This document shows positions 55,889 to 64,000 of a stretch of 64,000 nt of DNA, one piece after another (position 1 is the stretch's first letter; every line of letters starts with the position of its first letter). This stretch comes from Luteibacter aegosomatissinici (GTDB taxonomy: Bacteria > Pseudomonadota > Gammaproteobacteria > Xanthomonadales > Rhodanobacteraceae). The stretch covers positions 4,697,501-4,761,500 of the forward strand of contig NZ_CP095742.1 in NCBI RefSeq assembly GCF_023078495.1, read 5' to 3'. A program made the position numbers and the translations under genes. The notes beneath the pieces are model-generated. The model saw nothing but the letters and a program-made list of their open reading frames with translations, ran no database searches and was not told the origin of the DNA.

Positions 55889-56827
55889 TCACTTCGCTTC
55901 AATGAACTGCCGAATCGCTTTCGTGGTGACAGCAGGCGCCTCTTCCATCAACCAGTGCCCAGCGCCAGGCACAACCAACTCAGTCACGTTGGTCGCCGCA
56001 TTCCGCATCACAATCGCCTCATTCGCCCCAAACGACTTCTCGCCACCGATAGCGAGCACAGGCATCGTGAGCTTGTGATTCGGTGCATCCTGGTTATCAA
56101 CCGCGTCGGTGCGAATGGCACGAAACTGCGAAAAGGCCGAATGCATGGCACCAGGCCGTGCATAGATAGCGGCGTAATGGCTACGCGTACCCTCATCGAT
56201 CTTCGACGGCGTACCCGCGAATTCATTCCAGAACCGATCCAGGTAGATCCGCTCACGCCCGGCCACCAGGCGCTCCATATCCGGGCCACCAAAGTCGAAG
56301 TGCCAAAGCAGCGGGCTGCGCACGATCTGGTCCCACGGCGGAATGCCCGGGACAGGCGCATCCATCACGACAAGCTTCACCGTCTTGTCCGGGTAACGTG
56401 CGGCATAGGCGTAGGCGACCATCGTGCCGATGTCGTGGCCGACGACAACGGACTTGTCGATACCGAGCTTGGAGAGCACGGCGCGCATATCGGCCGCCTG
56501 GGTCTTCTTGTCGTAACCGCCCTCGGGGTGGGAGGACAGGCCCATGCCGCGCAGATCGGGGATGACCACGGTGTGGTCGCGAACAAGGTCCGTAGCCAGC
56601 GGGCCCCACATATCGCCGGTGTCGCCGAAGCCGTGCAGCAGAATGACCGCCGGACCGGTGCCGCCTACGCGCACGTGGATAGTCGCCCCATCGGTGGCGA
56701 TGTCCTGGGTGTGGAAGGTGGCCGGCAGCGGCGTGATATCGGCCACGGCGGGCGAACTCAGGGCGGCCAGTAGCGCACCTGTGACAAGGAACTTCGAAAC
56801 CGACGCCCAAACGCTCATACGTGCCAT
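55889..56827 (-). CDS. secreted alpha/beta hydrolase (epoxide-hydrolase-like)
   Basis: 312 aa with a Sec signal peptide (ending SPAVADI). Oxyanion motif LLHGFGDTGDMW, nucleophile elbow VVGHDIGTM with Asp in place of Ser, and the catalytic His in GAGHWLMEE. An Asp nucleophile is typical of epoxide hydrolases and haloalkane dehalogenases, not esterases. The lid domain has the usual YxD/R layout. Periplasmic location is unusual for this class and might suggest detoxification of an outside compound. GGGAGTG ribosome site before the chosen ATG. Confidence 0.87.
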   Translation of the reverse strand: MARMSVWASVSKFLVTGALLAALSSPAVADITPLPATFHTQDIATDGATIHVRVGGTGPAVILLHGFGDTGDMWGPLATDLVRDHTVVIPDLRGMGLSSHPEGGYDKKTQAADMRAVLSKLGIDKSVVVGHDIGTMVAYAYAARYPDKTVKLVVMDAPVPGIPPWDQIVRSPLLWHFDFGGPDMERLVAGRERIYLDRFWNEFAGTPSKIDEGTRSHYAAIYARPGAMHSAFSQFRAIRTDAVDNQDAPNHKLTMPVLAIGGEKSFGANEAIVMRNAATNVTELVVPGAGHWLMEEAPAVTTKAIRQFIEAK

Positions 56828-57095
56828 GCCGAACACTCCCGTGATGAAGGCGGCAACGGGCCGCCCGAGTAAACAGGTTGCGACTTCGGACTACGAAAGA
56901 CGTACACGGCCACGCATGGAGACGTTCGAAGGCCTCGAATGTCTTTACAGGCAGGCTTTTCCCCAACCCCGCAAGGCCCCTCGCCCGTAAAAGCCAATAC
57001 CCGGGGCGGGGTCGATGTAAGGAGGGGCGAGCATAGCTGTCAAAGCTAGTAATTGCCTACCCTGCCCGGCGCCCTACCTGCAAAGGCCCATCCGG

Positions 57096-57359
57096 TTAGG
57101 CCAGGGCTGCCGCCTGCCTCTGCTCCCACGTCCATTTCGCATGGGCCTGCCCCACCTGTTCCACACCTGCCTGGGTCATCGCTGCAATCGCCTCAAGTGA
57201 CAAACCCAGCTGCTTCGAATCGAGGCCTTCCGCCTCATGCACAAGATCGGCCAGCATCGCGGTAACACCACGCGAATACTGCAACCACGCAATCGCCTGG
57301 TTCAGCAGATCATTCACCGAAGGCTCTGAGCTGTCGGCACGTTCGTTCCGCTCATTCAT
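57096..57359 (-). CDS. small conserved-looking protein
   Basis: 87 aa, ATG start, largely helical: VNDLLNQAIAWLQYSRGVTAML, then LSLEAIAAMTQAGVEQVGQAH. Layout resembles the short DUF3077-type proteins of pseudomonads and xanthomonads, but the match is loose. No TM or signal. Function unknown. Confidence 0.55.
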   Translation of the reverse strand: MNERNERADSSEPSVNDLLNQAIAWLQYSRGVTAMLADLVHEAEGLDSKQLGLSLEAIAAMTQAGVEQVGQAHAKWTWEQRQAAALA

Positions 57360-57951
57360 TAGGTAGTTCCTATACCGCCACCACGCGACCTAACGTGGCA
57401 CGACAGTCAACACGACCTGCCATGCCACGGACCATACGATCGCGGGTTCACCGGCCGCCCTATCCGGGCGCCGGGTGGCTTGATTGACGAAGTAGAGAGC
57501 GGCGACGACCGTCCGTGAGGCGTACCAGGCGCAATGCCTGCCTCATTCGATCAAGAATTGCCTCAAAGAAAGGTGCCGCTGCGGTTCTTCAACCGTGCCT
57601 GCGGCTTATGCAGGCGGCCCGTTACCGGTTGAGGTGTCGCCGGGGGGATTCGGCGGGCGTGCGGGTGCCGTATGATCAAGGGTAGCCATAATCAACTCTT
57701 TGTCAGTTGGTTTGGTTAGCGGGCCAGGTGTGTTGACGCACATCTGGCTCGCGACTCTCACCGCATCAAGCGGTGGTTGCTTGCGTGGCGGGGGTGAAGC
57801 GCACGCAGGCAACGAAGCGACCGTAACAAATCACATGTGCGTTGTCTTTAGGACAAATCGTGTTCTATGGTCGCATCGATGTGCGAATACGGAGATCCCG
57901 GCGCAGTCGCGCCAGCGTGATCTGACGCTCCATCAAAACGAGGGACTGTCC
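57360..57951. other. 592-bp gap with no supported gene
   Basis: Mixed composition, no tRNA-like fold or repeat seen. A possible 27-codon frame (ATG at 57689, minus strand, MATLDHTAPARPPNPPGD) is too short and poorly supported. The last 11 bases before the next ATG are AGGGACTGTCC, discussed under findings. Confidence 0.5.
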
Positions 57952-58299
57952 ATGCGCCTGAGCATCGTTGTTTCCGTTCTACTCTCGCTTTCACCGACGG
58001 CCGCATGGTCAGCCGAAGGCAAACCCCCGATCATCGATGGCCTTACCACGCACAGGGATGTAGACACGTACGTCGCGTGCGTCACGCAAGGCTATGCAAA
58101 GCAGTGGCCGGGCACGCATGCCGCGACGTATCCCAGCGGCCGGCAGATCCTTATCGCGCCTGACGACCAGGCGAATGCGCTGGCCGAAATGAGCGTAGCC
58201 AATCGTAACGGAGGTGAGAGCCTGGTAACGCTCCGCGCATCCGGACTTTCGTTGAGAACACAGCGTGATATGGCTGGTGTGATGAAGCAGTGTCGGTAA
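57952..58299 (+). CDS. small secreted protein
   Basis: 115 aa with Sec signal peptide MRLSIVVSVLLSLSPTAAWS. The mature ~95 aa has two Cys (VACVTQGYAKQW and MKQCR at the C-terminus), likely one disulphide, and DDQANALAEMSVANRN in the middle. Resembles short periplasmic proteins of Xanthomonadales with no known role. AGGG ribosome site 8 bp upstream. Confidence 0.65.
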   Translation: MRLSIVVSVLLSLSPTAAWSAEGKPPIIDGLTTHRDVDTYVACVTQGYAKQWPGTHAATYPSGRQILIAPDDQANALAEMSVANRNGGESLVTLRASGLSLRTQRDMAGVMKQCR

Positions 58300-58575
58300 G
58301 CCATGGTAGGAGGCTACCGCGCGTAGCGCTCCGTGCCGGTTTTCTTGCGGGTGGCGACACCGTGGCGTGGCACTGGGCTCCACCCGCAATCGGCAACGCC
58401 CGCATCGAGCTACGCGGGTGTGGCGAGCAAGGTGATCTGAACACTCGCAGGTCCCCCGGCGGGACAACCTTGACCCGTCGCTGACCTTTCTCGCATACTA
58501 CGGCCACACCCCCGTCGGTCTCGGTCGCCGGGTCGCACGCCACCCCCTCGAGGGTGGCGTTGCCTTTTCTAAGGA

Positions 58576-59223
58576 ATGGAAATGAGGACGGCCGTTTACG
58601 TTGACGGGTTCAACCTGTTTCACCGGCTGCTTGATGGACGCCAAGGCGTGAAGTGGCTGGACCTGTTTGCGCTTTCCCGAGCGGCGCTTCGAAACGACCA
58701 TAGCGTGACGATGCTCCGCTACTTCACGGCGCGTGTCGCCGATACCCCCGCAGACCCCAATAAGGCAAGCCGCCAGGATGTGTATCTCCGAGCGCTGGCG
58801 GCCAGTGGTGTGTCCATTCACTTCGGCACATTCCGGCAGCGCGAAAAGCGGATGCGGCTCGCAGTGCCAGGTGACGCGCGGGATCCTTACGTTCGCGTTA
58901 TCTCCCGCGAGGAGAAGGGTTCAGACGTCAATTTGGCTGTCCACATGCTGCATGACGCATGGAATGATGCGTACGACTGCGCCGTGGTTCTGTCGAACGA
59001 TTCTGACCTTGCAGAGGCGCTTCGACTTGTCCGCGATATGGGTAAGGTCGTCGGCGTTCTCTGTCCGGCCAAGGACCCTGTAGTCGAACTCGAAAAGAAT
59101 GCGCATTTCGTCCGCCCAGTCCGACTAGCTCACCTCACGCACTCGCAGTTCCCTACGCATATCATTGACGATCTCGGCACCGCAATCTCTTGCCCGGCCA
59201 AGTGGCTAGACGCTGACCTATAG
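58576..59223 (+). CDS. NYN-domain (PIN-like) ribonuclease-type protein
   Basis: 215 aa. NYN fold signatures with the acidic cluster: AVYVDGFNLFHRLLDG, EEKGSDVNLAVHMLHDAW, VVLSNDSDLAEALRLVRD. These Asp residues form a metal site in PIN-like nucleases of the LabA/NYN group. Soluble. It begins at an ATG behind AAGGAA. NYN proteins act in RNA processing or in host-defence islands; nothing adjacent tells which. Ends before an uncertain small gene. Confidence 0.88.
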   Translation: MEMRTAVYVDGFNLFHRLLDGRQGVKWLDLFALSRAALRNDHSVTMLRYFTARVADTPADPNKASRQDVYLRALAASGVSIHFGTFRQREKRMRLAVPGDARDPYVRVISREEKGSDVNLAVHMLHDAWNDAYDCAVVLSNDSDLAEALRLVRDMGKVVGVLCPAKDPVVELEKNAHFVRPVRLAHLTHSQFPTHIIDDLGTAISCPAKWLDADL

Positions 59224-59291
59224 CGGGCGCGCGTTGGCACACAGCCCCGGACGGGCTACGCGAAGCCGGCTCGACAACTGTCCTGCTCGGC

Positions 59292-59531
59292 TTGGCGGCC
59301 GCGAAAACGTCATCCCTTGGGAACATTCGTGCGTATCTGAACACGGTCGCAGCTAACCCGCTACCGATCGGCGCCACCATACGCTGCGCGAGGCCGCGCC
59401 CTAGCTCAGTTCTGTGCAAAGTAGACGCAACAGGGCTTGACGGACAGATCTCGACGTACATACTTCCGCTCGACGCAAAGCGCGTCAAGGAAGACCCGGC
59501 TGCCCTGCAGGTGACATATAAGAGAGGCTAG
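59292..59531 (+). CDS. uncertain small protein
   Basis: 79-codon frame from TTG: AAAKTSSLGNIRAYLNTVAAN, then DGQISTYILPLDAKRVKEDP. The frame is open upstream back to the NYN gene, so the start is unsure. Sequence looks protein-like but no ribosome site or family was seen. Intergenic DNA on both sides (59224-59291, 59532-59773) shows nothing else. Confidence 0.35.
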   Translation: MAAAKTSSLGNIRAYLNTVAANPLPIGATIRCARPRPSSVLCKVDATGLDGQISTYILPLDAKRVKEDPAALQVTYKRG

Positions 59532-59773
59532 ACCTCCACCTGCTTGGCGGCCAACTTTGTGCCCAGGAGGGGCCACATGCTGTCCTACTCGATCATGCTT
59601 GACGGCGGATTCGTCAAGCGGAAGGCGCCGCCTCGTAATGCGTCTCAGCGCGCCGCAGCCTCTCGCGGGTAACACCGAGGTGAAGGCCTTTCGCAAAACT
59701 ATGAACACCAAGGCCACACGCCGCTCACGACGGTAGATGCCTCCTAGGCCCCTGCACCGAAGAGGCCAGACCC

Positions 59774-60280
59774 ATGCCCGATAGAAAGACCACCGCCAGG
59801 GCCGCCAGAGACAGACGCGAAGGCAAGTCCGCTTCCACCCAGGCCGGCGAGTACGTGCGCGAGGAGATCGAGCACATCCGCGAAGGCAAACATGGCGCCC
59901 GCTCGGCGAAGCAGGCCATTGCCATTGGCCTGTCGAAAGCCCGCCGTGCCGGTGTGAAGGCAACGCCCTCGAAGACGGCAAGCGCGGCCACCAAGAAGAA
60001 GGCCGCGCAGGATACGAAGGCAGCGAAGAAGCGTTCGGCCGGCACCGCCACCAAGAAATCGGTGGCGCGCAAACGCGCCTCCACCAAGGCGCTTAAGCGC
60101 GAGGGCACGGCAGCCGCATCGAAGCGTGCGGTATCGACGCAGGCACGCAAGAGCGCCGCCAAGCGCACGTCAGCGAGCAAATCCGCGGCGGCCAAGAAGG
60201 CTGCCCACACCAAGGGCGCAGCAGGTCGCAAGGCAGCGGCAACGAAGGCGGCCCGCACGCGGGCGAAGAAGGCCGGATAA
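59774..60280 (+). CDS. lysine/alanine-rich histone H1-like protein (DUF6496-type)
   Basis: 168 aa, about half Lys, Ala and Arg. The first ~60 residues (REGKSASTQAGEYVREEIEH, HGARSAKQAIAIGLSKARRAG) match DUF6496-type plasmid/chromosome-associated proteins; the rest is a low-complexity KKAA/TKKS tail like eukaryotic histone H1 or AlgP. Expected to bind DNA nonspecifically through the tail. AGAGG ribosome site upstream. It is 4 nt ahead of the next gene. Confidence 0.8.
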   Translation: MPDRKTTARAARDRREGKSASTQAGEYVREEIEHIREGKHGARSAKQAIAIGLSKARRAGVKATPSKTASAATKKKAAQDTKAAKKRSAGTATKKSVARKRASTKALKREGTAAASKRAVSTQARKSAAKRTSASKSAAAKKAAHTKGAAGRKAAATKAARTRAKKAG

Positions 60281-60284
60281 CCCC

Positions 60285-60569
60285 ATGCTGCAACTCAATC
60301 CCCCGTTACCCCTGAACACGCCCAAGGGCGAGGGCTTCGCTCATTTCCTGATTGATTATGGCCCCGAGTCCGACCTCTACTGGACGGTCTTCATCACGGA
60401 GACGGGCGAGATCTGGACCTTCTCCAATCGCGAGGTGCGTGCCTCGAAGAACATCACGCTGGGCCGGACATCACCCTCGCAGCCGAGGCCCGCGCCACGT
60501 CGGCATAACGGGGCAGGTGAGCCTCGTGAGCGATCGGTGATTACTCTCGGCGGGAAGGATGCCCCCTGA
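60285..60569 (+). CDS. small protein downstream of the H1-like gene
   Basis: 94 aa from the ATG of MLQLNPPLPLNTPKG. An N-terminal strand-rich part (GEGFAHFLIDYGPESDLYW, TVFITETGEIWTFSNREVR) and a basic disordered tail. The first half looks like a small beta protein often annotated in xanthomonads and phages; family unrecognised. Four nt after the H1-like gene, so cotranscribed. Confidence 0.65.
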   Translation: MLQLNPPLPLNTPKGEGFAHFLIDYGPESDLYWTVFITETGEIWTFSNREVRASKNITLGRTSPSQPRPAPRRHNGAGEPRERSVITLGGKDAP

Positions 60570-60666
60570 ACTGGGCGATGGAGCCATATCCCTCGACACA
60601 CTCTCAGCCCCCCAGCTACGATCGCCTGGCACGGCGACTCAATCTCAGGCCAGGGGACGCTCAGGT

Positions 60667-61137
60667 ATGTGGCTCAAGAAGGCTCTGCTCTTCTCGCTCG
60701 TTGTCGCACTGCCTACCGCCGCGTCGGCAGGCGAGGTCTACAAGTGCACCGTCGGCAGCTCCTCCGTTTTCCAGGACAAGCCCTGCGCTAACGGCAAAAA
60801 GATTGAAGTCACGGGTTCGGTCGTGGGCGCCGCCGCATCGGGTGGTGGGGACATTCATTCCATGAGCCTGGTCCAGATGAGCAGCCGGCTGCGTGAGTCG
60901 AGCGATGCCGAACGGCACCTGGTCGATGACATGAACCGCGAGATTGCCGAAGCCAGGGCACGCCGGGGGCCCAAGGCGACCATCGCCTTGACCTCGGAGA
61001 TCGAGCGCATCCAGACCGAGTACCGCCCGAAGATCGATCGCGCACACGCGGCCTCTACGGCGATCGTTGAGGAAATAAGGAAGCGCTGTCCTAAAGGGGC
61101 GGTACTTAACGACGCCAGCACGGGTTGCGGCAGCTAA
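60667..61137 (+). CDS. secreted DUF4124-domain protein
   Basis: 156 aa with Sec signal peptide (ending ASAGEVYKC) leading straight into a DUF4124-like YKCTVGSSSVFQDKPCANGK. The rest is helical (SSRLRESSDAERHLVDDMNR) with a C-terminal Cys pair (KRCPKGAVLNDASTGC). Periplasmic, function unknown; second member of the family in this window (see 5794). An upstream in-frame ATG would add 36 unlikely residues. Confidence 0.78.
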   Translation: MWLKKALLFSLVVALPTAASAGEVYKCTVGSSSVFQDKPCANGKKIEVTGSVVGAAASGGGDIHSMSLVQMSSRLRESSDAERHLVDDMNREIAEARARRGPKATIALTSEIERIQTEYRPKIDRAHAASTAIVEEIRKRCPKGAVLNDASTGCGS

Positions 61138-61192
61138 CGGCAGGCGTCGACCTGCATGGCGGCGATCGCCCCAACGAATCCCCACCCGCCTC

Positions 61193-61259
61193 ATCTACTA
61201 AAGCCATAGTTGACAACCCTCCCCGCCCAGGCCTATATCTACTACACCTATAGTAGATA
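61193..61259 (+). promoter_or_regulatory. blaI promoter with two BlaI-type operators
   Basis: Operator 1 (61193-61214, CTACTA-N6-TAGTTG, imperfect) and operator 2 (61236-61259, perfect dyad TATCTACTA-N6-TAGTAGATA). TTGACA (61210-61215) and TATATC (61234-61239), 18 bp apart, form a promoter: operator 1 touches the -35 and operator 2 covers the -10. BlaI/MecI repressors bind TACTA/TAGTA-type dyads, so the operon is likely autorepressed. Confidence 0.8.
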
Positions 61260-61277
61260 ACCAGGTCAGGGACCCCC

Positions 61278-61652
61278 ATGAAGATCTCACTCACCGACCG
61301 TGAGGCCGACATCATGCAGGTGCTGTGGGACCACGGCCCCTCGCTGGTGTCGGAGGTGCGCGAACGCCTGACCGATACCCTCGCCTACACCACGGTGCTG
61401 ACCGTGTTGCGCACCCTGCAGACCAAGGGCTATGTCGGTTACGAGGAAGAAGGCCGGGGCCACCGCTACTTTGCCAGCGTAAAGCAGCAGGCGGCGCGCA
61501 AGAACGCCTTGCAGCACCTCACGGATAAGCTGTTCAAGGGTTCGGCAGAGTTGTTGTTCACGCACCTGGTGTCCGATCAGAAGCTCAGCCCGGAGCAGAT
61601 CTCACGCATGCGCGAACTGTTGGCGGAGAGGAACGGCAAGGAGAAGCCGTAA
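61278..61652 (+). CDS. blaI: BlaI/MecI-family repressor
   Basis: 124 aa. Winged helix: LTDREADIMQVLWDHGPSLV, YTTVLTVLRTLQTKGYVGYEEEGRG; C-terminal dimer helix (QKLSPEQISRMRELLAE). Represses the operon it heads; in the known systems a BlaR1/MecR1 metalloprotease triggers cleavage of the repressor. AGGTCAGGGA ribosome site. Its TAA overlaps the ATG of the M56 gene by one base (TAATG). Confidence 0.93.
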   Translation: MKISLTDREADIMQVLWDHGPSLVSEVRERLTDTLAYTTVLTVLRTLQTKGYVGYEEEGRGHRYFASVKQQAARKNALQHLTDKLFKGSAELLFTHLVSDQKLSPEQISRMRELLAERNGKEKP

Positions 61653-63214
61653 TGCTGGCCTGGATGATCTACGCCGCGCTGGTCGCGCTCGCGCTCTGTG
61701 CGGCGGCGGTATTGGCCGAAGAGGCGCTTAGGGCACGGCGGATGCCCACGCGGTGGCCGTGGATCATCGCCATGGCGCTCTCGTTGCTGCTTCCCGTCGG
61801 CATGGCCATGGTGCCGCCTGGCGCGCCAGAGGCCCATGCTTCGGCACCAGCCACGGCAACCGCGGCCCTGCACACCAAGGCAGCGATCCCCCTGGCATCG
61901 GCGGTCATCGACTGGAGCGGCGCCAGGCCGTACACCTCATCCGCACCGGTGAACCTGGTCCTGAAGGATCTCTGGTTCGCCAGCTCGATCACGCTGCTGC
62001 TGTTCCTCGGCGTGAGCACCACGCTGTTTCATCGGCGCAAGCGCGGCTGGGCCACCGGCCAGGTCTGTGACGTGCCCGTGCTGGTATCGCCTGATGTCGG
62101 GCCAGCGGTGGTCGGCCTGATGCGTTCGCGCATCGTCGTTCCCGCCTGGGTGTTGCAGGAATCGGCCGCGCAACAGCGCTACGTCATGGCGCATGAGCAA
62201 TCCCACCTGAACGCGCGCGATCCGCTGCTGGTTGCGACGGCCCTGGTGCTTCTCGGCGCCATGCCATGGAATCCGTTGCTGTGGTGGCAGTGCCATCGCC
62301 TGCGCCGCGCCATCGAAGTGGATTGCGATGCCCGCGTGCTGCGCGGCGGCGGTGATATCGGTGACTACTGCGAAACGTTGATCCAGGTAGGGCAGAACCA
62401 ATCGGAGTACATGGGCGCGGTCACCGCGATGTCGGAATCCCGGTCGTTTCTCGAACAGAGGATAAGAATCATGCTGTCGAAACCCAGGAAATGGGCAGGT
62501 GCATTCGCGTTCGTCCTGATCAGTCTCGCCATCGGCATGGCGGTATTCGCAGCGCAGGTGACACCCCCTGCGGCATCCACCCCACCCACCCCCGGCACGG
62601 TAGCGATCGATCCCGCGCTTCTGGATGCGTATACCGGCGAATATCGCCTCAGTGACTACTCGCTGGTCACCGTGGCCCGGAGAGGCGACGTCCTCACCGT
62701 CGCGCCCATTGGCCAGTTCATGGCCCAGGGTGTGATCGATGCCCCCACGCTCAGCGATACCGAGTTCTCGATTCCGAGCATCGACGCAAAGCTCACATTC
62801 GCCAAGGGCGCCAACGGCCACGGTAGCGCGATGGATGTGTATATCCATGGCTGGCTCGTCGCCACCGCTGACCGCGTGGATGAAGCGACTGCCGAGCAGA
62901 TCCGCCGTGACCTGGTGGCGCACGTGAAGAACCAGGTCGCCTTCCCCAACAGCGAGAAGGCGCTCCAGCTCATCCTCAACAATCAATACGACGCCGCCAT
63001 GATGTCGCACTACGCGAAGGGCGGCCCGGGCGATCCTGACTCCCAGAAGGACTACTACGCGCGCCTTGGTCCCGTTGAGTCGTACAAGTTCGAAGGTGTC
63101 ACGGATTACGGCTGGGACATCTACGACGTGCAGCATGCGCACGGTGCGCAACAGGTATTCATCCAGATGGATAAGAACGGCTTGATGGTCAGCTCGGTCA
63201 AACGCCGCCAGTAA
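61652..63214 (+). CDS. BlaR1/M56-family membrane metalloprotease with extra C-terminal region
   Basis: 520 aa. N-terminal TM helices (about residues 4-22, 35-53, 106-124), then the M56 protease loop with HEQSH (181-185) as zinc motif, and another TM (about 278-299). The C-terminal ~220 residues are periplasmic with no serine-beta-lactamase SxxK sensor of classical BlaR1; instead a beta-rich segment (YTGEYRLSDYSLVTVARRG), then a mixed one. The ligand sensed may therefore differ from beta-lactams. Overlaps blaI by 1 nt and is followed 38 bp later by a serine hydrolase. Confidence 0.87.
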   Translation: MLAWMIYAALVALALCAAAVLAEEALRARRMPTRWPWIIAMALSLLLPVGMAMVPPGAPEAHASAPATATAALHTKAAIPLASAVIDWSGARPYTSSAPVNLVLKDLWFASSITLLLFLGVSTTLFHRRKRGWATGQVCDVPVLVSPDVGPAVVGLMRSRIVVPAWVLQESAAQQRYVMAHEQSHLNARDPLLVATALVLLGAMPWNPLLWWQCHRLRRAIEVDCDARVLRGGGDIGDYCETLIQVGQNQSEYMGAVTAMSESRSFLEQRIRIMLSKPRKWAGAFAFVLISLAIGMAVFAAQVTPPAASTPPTPGTVAIDPALLDAYTGEYRLSDYSLVTVARRGDVLTVAPIGQFMAQGVIDAPTLSDTEFSIPSIDAKLTFAKGANGHGSAMDVYIHGWLVATADRVDEATAEQIRRDLVAHVKNQVAFPNSEKALQLILNNQYDAAMMSHYAKGGPGDPDSQKDYYARLGPVESYKFEGVTDYGWDIYDVQHAHGAQQVFIQMDKNGLMVSSVKRRQ

Positions 63215-63252
63215 GACGCTCCGCTCACCCCACTCCCCCGAGGGAACGAACC

Positions 63253-64000
63253 ATGCTCAGGTTTCAGACAGTCGCCTTGCGCGGCTCGGTAGCGCTTGCC
63301 TCCGTTTTGCTCGCCATGCCCATGGCCGCACAGGCGGATAACTGCCCCGCGCCCGCCGAGGCGGCCGGTGGGCCCAGCAATGCGCATACCCGCTACATCG
63401 AGATGCACCTGCAACCCGCGATCATCAAGCAGGGCGACAAGCCCTTCAGCCTCGCCCAGCGCATGCAGCAATACGCGGTGCCCGGCCTGAGCGTCGCCGT
63501 GATTCACAACGGCAAGCTTGAGTGGGCGCGTGGCTGGGGTGTGCGCGATATCGCCAGTTGCGCACCGGTCACGCCTGACACGGATTTCCAGGCGGCATCG
63601 ATCAGCAAGGTCGTGACCGCCATGCTCGCGTTACGCATGGTGGAACAGGGCAAGATCGGCCTGGACCGTAACATCAACGATGCGCTGCATACCTGGAAGC
63701 TGCCAGTGGATCCGAAACTGGCACCCAACGGTGTCACCCTGCGCCAGTTGCTGAGCCACACGGCGGGGATCGGCGTGCACGGCTTCAACGGCTACAAACC
63801 CGGCGACCCGCTACCCACCACCGTGCAGATCCTGGATGGCCTGCCGCCCTCGGGCACGCCACCGGTACGCAGTGTGCTTCCGGCCGGTGCGCAGTTCGAG
63901 TACTCCGGCGGTGGTTACGTCATCACGCAGCTGGCTCTGGCCGATGTGGGGGGCGCACGGTTCGCCGAGCTGGCCCAACGCGAGGTGCTCGGCCCCCTCG
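63253..64000 (+). CDS. serine hydrolase/class C-type beta-lactamase family (runs off the window)
   Basis: At least 249 codons, no stop before the window end. Sec signal peptide (ending AAQADN). The SxxK nucleophile motif is SISK (Ser116-Lys119). The second motif region reads EYSGGGY, where many relatives have Y-x-N. The family includes class C beta-lactamases, DD-peptidases and esterases, so substrate is open. It lies 38 bp after the M56 gene in the BlaI-controlled operon, suggesting an inducible secreted enzyme. GAGGGA ribosome site upstream of the ATG. Confidence 0.88.
   Translation, partial: MLRFQTVALRGSVALASVLLAMPMAAQADNCPAPAEAAGGPSNAHTRYIEMHLQPAIIKQGDKPFSLAQRMQQYAVPGLSVAVIHNGKLEWARGWGVRDIASCAPVTPDTDFQAASISKVVTAMLALRMVEQGKIGLDRNINDALHTWKLPVDPKLAPNGVTLRQLLSHTAGIGVHGFNGYKPGDPLPTTVQILDGLPPSGTPPVRSVLPAGAQFEYSGGGYVITQLALADVGGARFAELAQREVLGPL

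Noticed and set aside
57606-57689. 27-codon minus-strand frame MATLDHTAPARPPNPPGD
   Set aside because: Very short, Pro-rich, no good ribosome site and no family.

Overview
The window is high-GC (mid-60s % by eye) bacterial chromosome with closely packed genes. The gene order (radC / coaBC-dut-algC, divergent xthA / pyrE, speA / speE, a BlaI/M56 pair) and the protein styles suggest a gammaproteobacterium of the Xanthomonadales, most likely Rhodanobacteraceae (Luteibacter/Dyella-like). That placement is inferred from the sequence, not from a search. No rRNA, tRNA or CRISPR array was recognised.

Layout. 1-11.4 kb is housekeeping: an M23 endopeptidase (5' end outside the window) and anmK, a small ribbon-helix-helix protein, ampG and xthA (coupled), pyrE, a DUF4124 protein, algC-dut-coaBC, and radC. 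AnmK, AmpG and the M23 enzyme all concern cell-wall turnover. 11.4-30 kb: argS and a SPOR protein, speA/speE for polyamines, an orphan ParA ATPase, sixA, YceI, a phospholipase-D lipoprotein, a TonB-like protein, a FadI-type thiolase and a PAS-GGDEF-EAL protein. Four complete copies and one half copy of a 93-bp palindromic repeat sit behind genes in this stretch. 30-33.6 kb: ntrB-ntrC-GNAT and a TIGR04325-type methyltransferase.

33.6-42.1 kb is a metal-resistance block. A minus-strand operon encodes anti-sigma factor, periplasmic sensor, ECF sigma factor, outer-membrane factor, adaptor and RND pump, in the order of cnrYXHCBA. The sensor keeps the five CnrX metal ligands at exactly the CnrX spacing. 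A divergent MFS exporter with a histidine-rich tail resembles NreB. Nickel/cobalt efflux is the best reading.

42.2-50.8 kb is a lower-GC, decaying genomic island of phage-defence character. It holds an ApeA-like HEPN pseudogene with several frameshifts, an OLD-type ATPase/Toprim nuclease cut by one in-frame TAA, a doubly frameshifted tyrosine recombinase, and a TIR-domain gene that looks intact. The TIR gene overlaps by 4 nt an unrecognised partner gene that carries one apparent frameshift. This TIR plus partner pair is the best candidate for an undescribed system.

50.8-64 kb: a membrane PQQ glucose dehydrogenase with a divergent LacI-type regulator, a run of small proteins, a secreted alpha/beta hydrolase, a NYN-domain protein, a lysine/alanine-rich histone-H1-like protein, and a blaI-M56-serine hydrolase operon with clear BlaI-type operators. 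The last gene runs off the window end.
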